NCBI GenBank assembly: GCA_029941905.1
Contig: JAPYTQ010000004.1
Location: forward strand, 124,001-188,000
Origin: JAHRVQ01 sp029941905
GTDB lineage: Bacteria; Pseudomonadota; Gammaproteobacteria; Pseudomonadales; Azotimanducaceae
Length of the DNA stretch: 64,000 nt
Direction of reading: 5' to 3'
In this document: piece by piece, positions 53,759 to 63,058 of the stretch
Layout: the number at the start of each line of letters is the position of its first letter
How positions within the stretch are numbered: the stretch's first letter is position 1
Notes under the pieces: model-generated
Told to the model about the DNA's origin: nothing
The model's database searches: none
Seen by the model: the letters and a program-made list of their open reading frames with translations, nothing else
Translations under genes and position numbers: made by a program

Positions 53759-54832
53759 ATGGACATTGGTATTTGTGCGGCATCTCATATTAACGATATT
53801 GAGTACATAGTCAGAGCCGAAGAACTAGGTTACAGCCACGCATGGCTCGCCGATAGCCAGATGATCTGGTCGGACTGTTATGCAACGCTTGCGCTGGTGG
53901 CAGACAAGACATCACGCATTAACATTGGAACAGGAGTCGCGATTTCCGGTACCCGGCCATCAGCAGTAAATGCGTCGGGTATTGCCACGATCAATGCGCT
54001 CGCACCGGGTAGAACCTTCTTCGGGGTTGGAGCTGGTAATACCGCCATGCGTATCATGGGATTACCCCCCCAGCGTATAAGAGAACTGGATCGATACCTG
54101 ACCGAAATTGCACCCTTGTTACGCGGTCAAGAATCTATGGTGCATTTCTCGGGTGTTGATACGCCAGTGATTCATGTCATGCCTGATAAGGGATTCGTTA
54201 ATTTTGATGATGAAATTCCGATGTATGTCTCGGGTTTTGGTCCGCGATCATTGGGGCTGGCAGGTAAACACGGTGATGGTGCAGTTATGGCTTTTGCTGC
54301 CAGTGGCGGCGCAATGGAATCCATCTGGGCAATGATCGAAAAAGGTGCTGCAGATTCCGGGCGTTCAATCGACCGAGGTACCTATTATATGACCGCCCTG
54401 ACAACGATGGTGGTGTTGGACCCGGGTGAAGCCACTGATTCTGCAAGAGTTAAACATGAGTGTGGTGCTTTCGCGATGGCGGCAATTCACTATGCTTACG
54501 ATCAGTACCGAAATTTTGGCCATCAGCCGCCAAATCAGCTGGCCGGGATCTGGGAAGACTACACGAAACTTTTGCAAAGCTATCCCCATGACCGCCGACA
54601 CCAACGCATTCACGCCGGGCATAATTGCTGGGTCTTGCCGGAGGAAGAACAGTTTGTGACGAAGGAAACAATTGAAGCCAGTTGTCTGGTAGGCTCGCAA
54701 GATGCAATTTTACACCGGTTGAATGAGCTTGAGAATTCGGGTTTGAACCAGGTGATGATCCTGCCGTCCTTTGATCCGCGTTTTGAGGTGATCGAGCGAG
54801 TCGCGAAAGATATTGTCCCCAATATTGGCTGA
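53759..54832 (+). CDS. LLM-class flavin/F420-dependent oxidoreductase
   Basis: 357 residues from the ATG at 53759, which follows AAGGGG by 7 bases; the open frame from 53654 is rejected. The luciferase-like barrel is shown by DIGICAASHINDIEYIVRAE, SRINIGTGVAISGTRPSAVN, APGRTFFGVGAGNTAMRIMG and YVSGFGPRSLGLAGKHGDGA. It lacks close similarity to the LLM protein at 37447. It may act with the GPH carrier just downstream. Cofactor and substrate are unknown. Confidence 0.88.
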   Translation: MDIGICAASHINDIEYIVRAEELGYSHAWLADSQMIWSDCYATLALVADKTSRINIGTGVAISGTRPSAVNASGIATINALAPGRTFFGVGAGNTAMRIMGLPPQRIRELDRYLTEIAPLLRGQESMVHFSGVDTPVIHVMPDKGFVNFDDEIPMYVSGFGPRSLGLAGKHGDGAVMAFAASGGAMESIWAMIEKGAADSGRSIDRGTYYMTALTTMVVLDPGEATDSARVKHECGAFAMAAIHYAYDQYRNFGHQPPNQLAGIWEDYTKLLQSYPHDRRHQRIHAGHNCWVLPEEEQFVTKETIEASCLVGSQDAILHRLNELENSGLNQVMILPSFDPRFEVIERVAKDIVPNIG

Positions 54833-54911
54833 GGCGTATGCGAGCCTTAAATAATGTGGCATGGTGTGTCATGACTCAGGACACTATTGAGTATAAACGC
54901 AGGAGCATGAG

Positions 54912-56351
54912 TTGAGTAGTTCAACGGTTTCAATGCCGATCAAACTAGCATTTGGTATTGGCGCCTCGGGCGAAGCCGCGACCAACTGGATCTTTAACGC
55001 GCTCACATTCTTTTTTTACAACCAGGTTCTGGGTTTATCCGGCACCTTAACAGCTGCGGCTGTGACGATCGGAATTGCTTCCGATGCAATTACCGATCCA
55101 CTGATGGGGTCGATATCAGATAGATGGCGCTCTAGAATTGGTCGGCGTCATCCATTTATGTACGCGGCACCATTGCCACTGATTGTTACGATTTACTTTA
55201 TTTTCAATCCTCCAGCGGGTTTCGATGACCTGGAACTCTTCGCGTGGTTCGCACTGTTTACCGTTTTAATGCGTATTTGTTCGACCTTGTTTGCCGTACC
55301 CCACCTGGCGATGGGTGCAGAGCTCTCGGACGACTACTTTGAGCGATCTAAAATCATGAGTTACAACAACGTATTCACTTATGTTGGCGTGATTATCATG
55401 CATGTTGTCGTCTGGTTCGTTGTTTTTCCACAGTTTGACAATGGCCGAATGATGCAAACGGCATACATGCCGATTGTTATTTTCTGTTCGAGCCTGATAC
55501 TGGTTTGTATGCTCGGTTCGGCCTATATGACCCGCGGTGAAATTGCCAGAATGAAACAGCCGCCGGATGATTTGCCGCCGTTCAGTGTGAAGCAATTGTT
55601 CTTCGAAATGTATGCAGCCATTCAGAATGTAAATTACCGATACCTGCTGTTGGGTCTGTTCTTGTTGTCGGTCACCATTGGTACCCATGAGACGCTGAGC
55701 CTGCTCATGTATACCTTTTACTGGGAGTTCTCCGATGAACAGATTGGCTGGCTGATTCTCGGTAACGTGTTTGGTTATGCCATAGGGTTTGCGACCGCTG
55801 CCAGATTGCATCTGCGTATTGAGAAGCGTTGGGCGATTGTCGCCACTGCCGCCAGCTTGAGCATTACTTGGTCAATGGCGGTCACCTTGCGTTTATTCGA
55901 TCTGGCACCGGCTAACTCGACCTGGACTCTCGTTGCGTTCGTGATTTTTTTTGGCACCCTGGCTTCATTAAGTGGCTCCATACTCAATATCAGTGTGATG
56001 TCTGCATTGGCAGATATTGCGGATGAACATGAATTGGCGACGGGCCGAAGGCAGGAAGGGATTTTCTACTCGGCGCGAACATTTTTTGCCAAGGCTACAA
56101 ATGGCATTGGCCATGTCGTTGCCGGTATCGCACTGGATATTATTGAATTTCCACAGGGAGTCCCTGCGAGTGAGATCCCGGCAGACAAAATTTATGCACT
56201 GGGTGTTATCGACGGGCCGTTCGCGATGGTGTGGGGGCTCATCTCTGCAATTCTCTATGCCGGATACAAAATTGATAAGGCGTCCCACGCCAGAGTCCAG
56301 CAGGGGTTGGAATCGCGACGAGAACTAACCAATGGAGTTGGGTCGACTTGA
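54912..56351 (+). CDS. MFS transporter of the GPH (MelB-like) family
   Basis: 479 residues with twelve hydrophobic segments. The TTG at 54912 follows AGGAG by 6 bases. The GPH loop motif is SDAITDPLMGSISDRWRSRI, followed by GRRHPFMYAAPLPL. The second half has SALADIADEHELATGRRQEG, where family members have an acidic/Tyr-containing version. It is a paralogue of the carrier at 6833. Downstream genes (a small secreted protein, an AKR and a crotonase) lie on the same strand and may share a transcript. Substrate is unknown. Confidence 0.9.
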   Translation: MSSSTVSMPIKLAFGIGASGEAATNWIFNALTFFFYNQVLGLSGTLTAAAVTIGIASDAITDPLMGSISDRWRSRIGRRHPFMYAAPLPLIVTIYFIFNPPAGFDDLELFAWFALFTVLMRICSTLFAVPHLAMGAELSDDYFERSKIMSYNNVFTYVGVIIMHVVVWFVVFPQFDNGRMMQTAYMPIVIFCSSLILVCMLGSAYMTRGEIARMKQPPDDLPPFSVKQLFFEMYAAIQNVNYRYLLLGLFLLSVTIGTHETLSLLMYTFYWEFSDEQIGWLILGNVFGYAIGFATAARLHLRIEKRWAIVATAASLSITWSMAVTLRLFDLAPANSTWTLVAFVIFFGTLASLSGSILNISVMSALADIADEHELATGRRQEGIFYSARTFFAKATNGIGHVVAGIALDIIEFPQGVPASEIPADKIYALGVIDGPFAMVWGLISAILYAGYKIDKASHARVQQGLESRRELTNGVGST

Positions 56352-56360
56352 GGGGAAATT

Positions 56361-56849
56361 ATGTGTAAACAATATCTGGCTTTTCTAACCATCTCGTGCA
56401 TGCTCCTGACGACCAGCGATGCATTATCAAAGGATAACGATCAGTTTCCTGGTGTCGAATCACTGATGACCGCAGAGGAGCGCGAGCAAACAGGTGTTAG
56501 TAAACTGACCTCGGGCGAGATCAAAGCGCTGAATGCCTGGCTGGTTAGATACACCGCTGAAGATGCACCGGTCCTCACCAAGAATAATGAAGAAGTTAAA
56601 CAGCAGGTAGTCAAAGCCGCCAACGAGGGGTCAAGGTCTCGTATCAAAGGACATTTTACAGGCTGGACAGGGGAGACCAGGTTCTACCTGGAAAATGGGG
56701 AAATTTGGAAACAGCGCTATGGTGCAAAATGGAAAATCAGCCTCGAGAATCCTGAAGTGATCATCAAGAAAGGTTTTATGGGTACCTACACCCTCACCAT
56801 CGTATCGGAGAACAAAACAACCGGTGTATCCCAGGTTAAGCAACGCTAG
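56361..56849 (+). CDS. Secreted protein of unknown function
   Basis: A 162-residue protein with a signal peptide (MCKQYLAFLTISCMLLTTSD region). An alpha-helical segment (TAEEREQTGVSKLTSGEIKA) is followed by a beta-rich part (RSRIKGHFTGWTGETRFYLE, then NGEIWKQRYGAKWKISLENP). The W-x-Q-R pattern and the repeated hydrophobic strands suggest a small beta-barrel like an SH3-type or lipocalin-like fold. It begins 9 bases after the carrier gene and is probably in its operon. I do not recognise a named family. Confidence 0.7.
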   Translation: MCKQYLAFLTISCMLLTTSDALSKDNDQFPGVESLMTAEEREQTGVSKLTSGEIKALNAWLVRYTAEDAPVLTKNNEEVKQQVVKAANEGSRSRIKGHFTGWTGETRFYLENGEIWKQRYGAKWKISLENPEVIIKKGFMGTYTLTIVSENKTTGVSQVKQR

Positions 56850-56929
56850 ACCTCTTACGAAGACATCAGCTATTACAAAGACACGACCTGTTACAACGGG
56901 GCGTATTGAGAAGAGATCAGGAGAACGTA

Positions 56930-57979
56930 ATGAAATACAGATTACTGGGCAAGAGCGGCCTGAAAGTTTCAGAACTGGCGCTGGGTGCCATGACTTTCGG
57001 CACGGAAATGGGGATAGGTGTTGATAAGGATGAAAGCCGCAAGGTTTACGATGCCTTTCGGGAAGCAGGCGGAAATTTTATAGACACGGCCAATGTCTAT
57101 AACCGTGGGACGAGCGAAACGTTCCTGGGGGAATTTATGCAGGGCGATCGTGACCGAATTGTGCTTGCAACCAAGTACACGGGTGCAATGCGTGGCCGGG
57201 ACATCAATGCAGCAGGCAACTCGCGTAAAAACATGATGGATTCCGTACACGCCAGCCTGAAACGGTTGCAGACTGACTATATCGACCTCTACTGGGCTCA
57301 CGCATGGGATCCGTTAACACCAACAGAAGAATTAATGCGGGGGATGGACGACCTCGTGACTCAGGGTAAGGTGCTCTATGTGGGTATTTCCGATACCCCT
57401 GCCTGGGTGGTATCAAAAGCCAACACCATCGCCGACATGCGCGGCTGGTCGCAATTCGTTGGATTACAGATTCGTTACAGCTTGATTGACCGGACCGTGG
57501 AACGCGAGTTACTCCCCATGTCCCGGGCGTTGGATATCGCGGTTACCCCCTGGGGGATCATTGGTTCGGGTATCTTATCCGGCAAATACAACAAGGATTC
57601 TGAATCAAAAGGCCGCGCGGTTATGAGAGGTCAGATTGATGAAAGATCGTTGACGATTGCCGCCGAGGTCCTCGGGATTGCCGAAGAAATTGGCGCAACC
57701 GCCACACAAGTTGCGATTGCCTGGTGTCGAAATGGTCCCGCCAATATTATTCCGTTAGTTGGTGCGCGGACGGTCGACCAATGGGAAGAAAACCTGGGCT
57801 GTCTTGATGTTGAACTGTCGGATGAGCAGATGGAACGTTTGAATTCTGTAAGTTCGATCTCTCCCGGTTTTCCCCATGATATGTTGTCAGGCCAGGCGGA
57901 AGGACGGGCAAAACGAATCGATAATCATCGTGAATGGTCCACAGGTGGCCCAATGGGAGAAAAAGGAAATCGCAAATGA
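56930..57979 (+). CDS. Aldo/keto reductase
   Basis: 349 residues; the ATG at 56930 follows AGGAG and is preferred to an earlier start at 56906. The AKR barrel has FIDTANVYNRGTSETFLGEF with the catalytic Asp and Tyr, the Lys in VLATKYTGA, and the His in LYWAHAWDPLTPTEELM. The NADPH-binding C-terminus is IIPLVGARTVDQWEENLG. This is the AKR subgroup resembling general stress protein 69 and YajO. Its stop overlaps the crotonase start (ATGA), so they are translationally coupled. Substrate is unknown. Confidence 0.92.
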   Translation: MKYRLLGKSGLKVSELALGAMTFGTEMGIGVDKDESRKVYDAFREAGGNFIDTANVYNRGTSETFLGEFMQGDRDRIVLATKYTGAMRGRDINAAGNSRKNMMDSVHASLKRLQTDYIDLYWAHAWDPLTPTEELMRGMDDLVTQGKVLYVGISDTPAWVVSKANTIADMRGWSQFVGLQIRYSLIDRTVERELLPMSRALDIAVTPWGIIGSGILSGKYNKDSESKGRAVMRGQIDERSLTIAAEVLGIAEEIGATATQVAIAWCRNGPANIIPLVGARTVDQWEENLGCLDVELSDEQMERLNSVSSISPGFPHDMLSGQAEGRAKRIDNHREWSTGGPMGEKGNRK

Positions 57980-58857
57980 GTGAATTTGAAAACATCGTAG
58001 TTGATCGCATCGGTACAGACGACCGGGTAGGAAGAATAACCCTGAATCGACCAGAGAAGATGAATGCGTTATCCCAGGAGTTAATGTTCGAGTTCAATGA
58101 GGCGCTCCATGACATGGAAGCCGATAACGATATCCGTGTCATCATTGTCAAGGGTGAAGGCAGAACCTTCAGTGCAGGTTACGACCTGACACCTTCAAGA
58201 GGGGGTGCCGATGCCGTTGTTCGCAGGCATAAATCTGTAGATGAAAAGAAACGTCGCCTGCTGATGGGAATTCGAACCGGTATGCAGCAGATTACAGACA
58301 TTCATATGTATTTTTGGAACATGGCAAAAATCACTATCGCCCAGGTACATGGTTATGCGATCGCCGGTGGATGTGAACTGGCCATGATGGCTGATCTTGT
58401 AGTTGCCGCCAATGATGCGCAATTGGGACACCCCGGCTTACGTGGCCTGGGGACGAGCCGAACTGGCGTTATCTGGCCGCTGGTGATCGGCATGAGAAAA
58501 GCCAAAGAACTCTATTACACTGGGGAGAATGTCACCGGGGAAGAAGCTGAAGAGATTGGCATGATCAACTATGCCTGGCCCCTGGAAGAACTTGATGATC
58601 GCACTCTTGCGTTTGCGGATCGTATTGCCAATATGTCGGCAGATCACCTCGCCATCTTAAAGCTCAATATGAATCGCTTTTATGAAAATATGGGGATCTA
58701 TTCCTCGGTACGCAGTAGCACTGACCTGGATGCAGCCGCGCAGTTCACGGAGTTCTCTTACCAGTACCAGGACCAGATGCGGGAAAACGGATTGAAAGAG
58801 GCATTGCAATGGCGCGATGGACCTTACAAAGGGACCGATGATTACAAAAAGAAATAG
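57976..58857 (+). CDS. Enoyl-CoA hydratase/isomerase (crotonase) family protein
   Basis: 293 residues from the ATG at 57976, which has AAAGGA 8 bases upstream. The crotonase fold is clear from ITLNRPEKMNALSQELMFEF and VIIVKGEGRTFSAGYDLTPS (first oxyanion loop). HGYAIAGGCELAMMADLVVA gives the second oxyanion Gly. The next residues (LGHPGLRGLGTSRTGVIWPL) lack the usual catalytic Glu pair pattern LPG-x-GG, so hydration is not assured. It may act on a CoA ester in a catabolic pathway with the CoA transferase at 61431; that link is an inference. Confidence 0.9.
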   Translation: MSEFENIVVDRIGTDDRVGRITLNRPEKMNALSQELMFEFNEALHDMEADNDIRVIIVKGEGRTFSAGYDLTPSRGGADAVVRRHKSVDEKKRRLLMGIRTGMQQITDIHMYFWNMAKITIAQVHGYAIAGGCELAMMADLVVAANDAQLGHPGLRGLGTSRTGVIWPLVIGMRKAKELYYTGENVTGEEAEEIGMINYAWPLEELDDRTLAFADRIANMSADHLAILKLNMNRFYENMGIYSSVRSSTDLDAAAQFTEFSYQYQDQMRENGLKEALQWRDGPYKGTDDYKKK

Positions 58858-58984
58858 TCAGGTCGGCATACAAACAATGATGTTGGCGGAGAGATATAAC
58901 AAGGAGTGTTGATACATTCCCCTGGTAGCATTTCTGCTCGTCTTAACGTATAACACGCAGGGTTGGGGGAAGTAAAAGCGAAAC

Positions 58985-61402
58985 ATGCGGTTCCAGTTAG
59001 TCATATATTCTGCGTTATTTTTTTGTTACTTACAGAGTCAGATAGCGACTGCCGAAGTCATAGTTGACCTGACGGACGGCGAAACAATATCGATTCATCA
59101 AGCTTCTGCAGATGAACCCATCAAGATTGATGGCCATCTGGATGAGGCTATTTGGGTTGATCTTCCTGCCTACGATGAGTTTGTTGTTATTGAACCGGAT
59201 ACATTATCCGATGTACCGCATGCCACCCTGGTCAGGTTTTTCTACCGCGACGATGGTTTGTACATAGGGGTTGAAATGGTGCAACCCGCCGAGACCATTA
59301 TCAAGCGTTTATCCGGCCGTGATGTCCGCCGGCTTAACCGTGACTCCGTTAGCATCACCCTGGATACCTCCGGTGAAGGTCGTTATGGATTCTGGTTCGG
59401 CGTGAATCTGGGCGACTCGTTAAGTGACGGCACAGTCCTGCCAGAAAGAAAATTCACCAGCAACTGGGATGGTGCCTGGGATGGCAGGAGTCAGGAGACT
59501 GACCGGGGCTGGTCAGCAGAGTTGCATATTCCCTGGGGCACAGTATCGATGCCAAAATCCGGCAAAGTTCGGCGACTGGGTTTTTACATGTCAAGGAAAG
59601 TCGCCTACCTTGATGAACGCTGGGGCTGGCCTGGGCTGACCAATACCCAGCCCAAGTTTATGTCGGCGTTGCAAAGTTTAGAGGTAAAGGGAGTTAACCC
59701 GAAGAAGCAGTACAGCATCTTTCCATATACTTCTGTGACTCGTGATCTGATTGACGATGAGAATATTTATCGGGTGGGAGCTGACTTTTTTTGGCGGCCA
59801 AGCACAAACATATTGGCTACGGGGACAATAAATCCGGATTTTGGCGCCGTCGAATCTGATGAATTGATTATTAACTTTACCGCCACAGAAACGTTCTTCC
59901 CCGAAAAGCGTTTGTTCTTTTTAGAAGGCCAGGAGGTATTTGTCGCATCCCCCAGGGCTGACACCCGCGGCGGGGGTGTCGGTAACCGAGGCGCGCCTTA
60001 TACCATGGTCAACACCCGCCGAATTGGCGGCACGCCGCGAGATCCAACGCTGGCAGCGGGGGAATCCGTCAACGATCGCGACCTTCTGCTACCCGTCGAT
60101 CTTTATGGTGCTGCAAAAGTGTCCGGGCAAATTGGGCGTATAAGATATGGATTCCTTGGTGCCTTTGAGGAGGACTACAAACTAAATGGGGTATCTTCAG
60201 GTGAGCCGATCAAGGTCAACCAGAGTGGCAGTGATTATGGCATCGCCCGGGTTATCTATGAAGATAACTACCAGGGTGCCTACCGGGCAGTGGGTTTCCT
60301 GACTACCGCAGTGTTACATGAACAGGGTGATGCACTGGCGCAGGGAGTTGACGGTCATTATCTAACCACGGATGGAAAAATAAAACTGGATGCCCAGTTC
60401 ATATCCTCGGACCTTGATGGCGTTGGTCGCGGTTATGGTGGGTTTGTCGATGGAGAGTACACCTTCAGACAAGGTGTTACCCAACGCCTTGGCATTGAGT
60501 ACTTTGATGACAAGATCGATATTAACGACCTTGGTTTCCTGCAGAGAAATGGTCACTTTCGCATCAGGACTGCCCATGGTCGTACGACTTCAAATCTGGG
60601 TTGGGCCCGGGACAACCAGTTTGATGTTCGGGGATTTATCCAGCGTAACCATGATGATTACTTCACCGGGGGCGGAATCACCTTTGCTGACCGGTTGACG
60701 TTGAACAATCTGTCCAGTATTCGAATGTCTGTCGGGTTTAGACCGAAATATTACGATGATCTGAATAGTTTCGGCAATGGGTTGTATCGAGTGGAAAAGA
60801 GTCGGGATGTTGACTTCAGTTATTCGTCTCCCCAGGTTGGGCGGTTCAATTATTTTTCCGGTATCGGATGGAGGGAAGAGGCCCTGGGCGGCGATCAGGT
60901 AAGTTTGCGAGGCGGGTTTAACTGGAGACCGGTGGATCAGTTTTCTATCAATTTTAACCTCAGGTGGGCGGACCGGGACGGCTGGCTATTGCACCAGGGT
61001 GGAGAAAACTTCACTACCTTTCAGGCTGAACAATGGATTCCCGGACTGGCAATAGATTACTTTCTCACGGCTAAGCAGCAGTTCCGCGCGTCGTTACAGT
61101 GGGTAGGAATTCGAGCAGAAGAAGATCTGTTTTATGTAATCCCGGAAACCCCGGGAGATCTGATTGAAGTTGACAAACCACCTGGGCCATCAGACAGCTT
61201 TGGCAAGACCCAGTTGAGTTTTCAAATTCGTTACCGATGGGAGCTGGCACCACTGTCGGATCTGTTTGTTGTCTATACCCGAGGAGCCGATGAGGGAGTC
61301 CCCTTTTTGGACAACAATTTTTCAGATCTGTTTGATCACGCCGTTGATAACCCGTTAGTGGACCTGTTCGTCGTCAAACTACGTTATCGATTTGGATCCT
61401 GA
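58985..61402 (+). CDS. DUF5916-type outer-membrane barrel with CBM9-like N-terminus
   Basis: 805 residues. A signal peptide comes first (LVIYSALFFCYLQSQIATA), then a CBM9-like beta-sandwich (about 35-230: KIDGHLDEAIWVDLPAYDEF, then RFFYRDDGLYIGVEM). A long beta-barrel follows with many aromatic strands (NPDFGAVESDELIINFTATE, then FFPEKRLFFLEGQEVF) and a final strand ending in RYRFGS. The alternating pattern and C-terminal aromatic residue fit an outer-membrane protein. Ligand and role are unknown. It is preceded by a 127-base gap after the crotonase gene. Confidence 0.82.
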   Translation: MRFQLVIYSALFFCYLQSQIATAEVIVDLTDGETISIHQASADEPIKIDGHLDEAIWVDLPAYDEFVVIEPDTLSDVPHATLVRFFYRDDGLYIGVEMVQPAETIIKRLSGRDVRRLNRDSVSITLDTSGEGRYGFWFGVNLGDSLSDGTVLPERKFTSNWDGAWDGRSQETDRGWSAELHIPWGTVSMPKSGKVRRLGFYMSRKVAYLDERWGWPGLTNTQPKFMSALQSLEVKGVNPKKQYSIFPYTSVTRDLIDDENIYRVGADFFWRPSTNILATGTINPDFGAVESDELIINFTATETFFPEKRLFFLEGQEVFVASPRADTRGGGVGNRGAPYTMVNTRRIGGTPRDPTLAAGESVNDRDLLLPVDLYGAAKVSGQIGRIRYGFLGAFEEDYKLNGVSSGEPIKVNQSGSDYGIARVIYEDNYQGAYRAVGFLTTAVLHEQGDALAQGVDGHYLTTDGKIKLDAQFISSDLDGVGRGYGGFVDGEYTFRQGVTQRLGIEYFDDKIDINDLGFLQRNGHFRIRTAHGRTTSNLGWARDNQFDVRGFIQRNHDDYFTGGGITFADRLTLNNLSSIRMSVGFRPKYYDDLNSFGNGLYRVEKSRDVDFSYSSPQVGRFNYFSGIGWREEALGGDQVSLRGGFNWRPVDQFSINFNLRWADRDGWLLHQGGENFTTFQAEQWIPGLAIDYFLTAKQQFRASLQWVGIRAEEDLFYVIPETPGDLIEVDKPPGPSDSFGKTQLSFQIRYRWELAPLSDLFVVYTRGADEGVPFLDNNFSDLFDHAVDNPLVDLFVVKLRYRFGS

Positions 61403-61430
61403 ATCAGAAGTTGACTCGGCTAACAACCTG

Positions 61431-62606
61431 CTAGTGATGCTTCCACTCGGGATCAAAAATCAGTATGCCGTCATCCAGCAGTTTGTTGACATCATCACCC
61501 GACTTGTTCAACCACTGGCTCATCACTTCATGGTTGTGTTCACCACGATGCGACGCGGGCCCCCGAACGCCACTTTCGGCATCTGAGAATCGGTAGGGTG
61601 ATTGGGTGATCGGGCGGGTCCCGCCGTTACGGTCATCAATTCGGGTAATCGAACCGCGGGATTCGATAGTGACCTGGGTCGCCATTTTCGCCGGGTCTCG
61701 AATCTCACCCCAGGCGATATTGATCTGCTTCATTGCTGCTTCAAACTTGTCGCGGGTGTCCAGTGTCTCGATAAATTCAGCCACGGCCGCCCGTCGCACT
61801 TTGATTTTCTCCGGCAGGTCCATGTCACTCGTCGATGGGCTCTGAAGCCCAAGCTCGGTCGTTAACAGGCGAAAGAACAATCTGAAATCTGTTGACAACA
61901 GGACGGGTCCAAACGGCGCCTCCCAGATTTCGTTCCCCAGGGGACCCGTATCATTGGAACCTTCCAGGTCGTAGTGAATTTGATCATCGGTGGCTACGGT
62001 GGCGTCGATCATGGCAATATCAATATGCTGCCCCAGTCCTGTTCTGCTCCGCATTATAACTGCAGCAAGCAAGCCCACTAAACCATGCAGGGAGGCATTG
62101 GTATCTGCCACAGATAAAGGCAGATCATGGTAGTTCAGGCCACTTCTTTGCCTGGTGCGATAAATTAGCCCTGCTTCGGCATGGACGACAGGGGCGTAAG
62201 TGGCTCGCTTTGATTCGGGACCGTCTTGCCCAAACCCTGAGATTGAGAGCATGATGAGTGCCGGGTTCACTTTCTTCAGCTCTTCGTAGCCGATACCCAG
62301 CCGCGGCATCACATCCGGACGGTAGTTTTCGATCAGGATATCCGCTTGCAGTACTAATTGCTTGACCAGACTGTCGGCACCATCGGCGCGCAGGTCAATG
62401 CAAATGTTGCGCTTTCCTGCGTTCTGCTGATGGAAGTATCCGGGAATATTCGCGATATCTTTACCCCAGTAACGTGTCACATCACCATCAGGTGGTTCGA
62501 TTTTGACCACGTCGGCACCTAGGTCCGATAACATTCGGCCCGCAAAGGGCCCTGCGAGAACCCGTGAAAAATCGAGTACTTTCAAACCTTCCAGTGGAAA
62601 TGCCAT
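61431..62606 (-). CDS. CaiB/BaiF-family CoA transferase
   Basis: 391 residues of a family III CoA transferase. The N-terminus PLEGLKVLDFSRVLAGPFAG is the family signature. It is followed by KIEPPDGDVTRYWG and the LRADGADSLVKQLVLQADIL stretch. The catalytic Asp lies in the LPLSVADTNASLHGLVGLLA region (family D169 position). It moves CoA between carboxylic acids. It converges on the DUF5916 gene. The substrate is unknown, but nearby crotonase, thiolase and acyl-CoA dehydrogenase genes point to catabolism of organic acids. Confidence 0.92.
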   Translation of the reverse strand: MAFPLEGLKVLDFSRVLAGPFAGRMLSDLGADVVKIEPPDGDVTRYWGKDIANIPGYFHQQNAGKRNICIDLRADGADSLVKQLVLQADILIENYRPDVMPRLGIGYEELKKVNPALIMLSISGFGQDGPESKRATYAPVVHAEAGLIYRTRQRSGLNYHDLPLSVADTNASLHGLVGLLAAVIMRSRTGLGQHIDIAMIDATVATDDQIHYDLEGSNDTGPLGNEIWEAPFGPVLLSTDFRLFFRLLTTELGLQSPSTSDMDLPEKIKVRRAAVAEFIETLDTRDKFEAAMKQINIAWGEIRDPAKMATQVTIESRGSITRIDDRNGGTRPITQSPYRFSDAESGVRGPASHRGEHNHEVMSQWLNKSGDDVNKLLDDGILIFDPEWKHH

Positions 62607-62668
62607 AAGTGTTACATCAGTGGAATGGGTAGCAAACCTTATAGTACGCGGACTGTCTGTAGCAAGGG

Positions 62669-62725
62669 CCAGGGAAGCTCTGATTAAGGTCGGTATGCCG
62701 CATCACTTAATCAGAGCTTCCCTGG
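62669..62725. repeat. Perfect 20-bp inverted repeat with 17-base loop
   Basis: 62669-62688 and 62706-62725 are perfect reverse complements (CCAGGGAAGCTCTGATTAAG). It lies between two minus-strand genes, after the small helical protein gene and before the CoA transferase start. A U-run is missing, so it is a poor rho-independent terminator. The core (GGAAGCTCTGATTAA) looks like terminal inverted repeats of some insertion sequences or MITEs. No transposase is near. Confidence 0.7.
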
Positions 62726-62744
62726 TTGAATGCGGATAGCAGGA

Positions 62745-62984
62745 TCAGTCTTTCTGCAACTGTTTTTCTATAAGAGTGGTATGGTCGTTGAAGTCATCAG
62801 GATCTATCAGCTCAACGAGGCGGATGATTTCCATTTCCTGGCTGAGTAACAATTCCCTGGCCTCCTGCACCAGCCTTAGTTGCTCACCAAGAATGGCACT
62901 GTCATTGGCAATGGCGGTCAGGATCTCGATCTGCTGGTCGATATCCTCAATAAGTTTGTCCAGTGTGATTTCCTGACTAATCAT
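62745..62984 (-). CDS. Small helical protein of unknown function
   Basis: A 79-residue, acidic, almost fully helical protein (LDKLIEDIDQQIEILTAIAN, then LRLVQEARELLLSQEMEIIR) with coiled-coil-like heptads and no Cys. It has no signal peptide. It lies 74 bases downstream of the DUF1631-like gene and may be in its operon. No family is recognised. Confidence 0.6.
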   Translation of the reverse strand: MISQEITLDKLIEDIDQQIEILTAIANDSAILGEQLRLVQEARELLLSQEMEIIRLVELIDPDDFNDHTTLIEKQLQKD

Positions 62985-63058
62985 GTCCCATTCGACTCTG
63001 GGTTGTTATTACACAAGTAGCACAAAAGGCTACACGATTAGTGAAGGAGGGTCATCAA

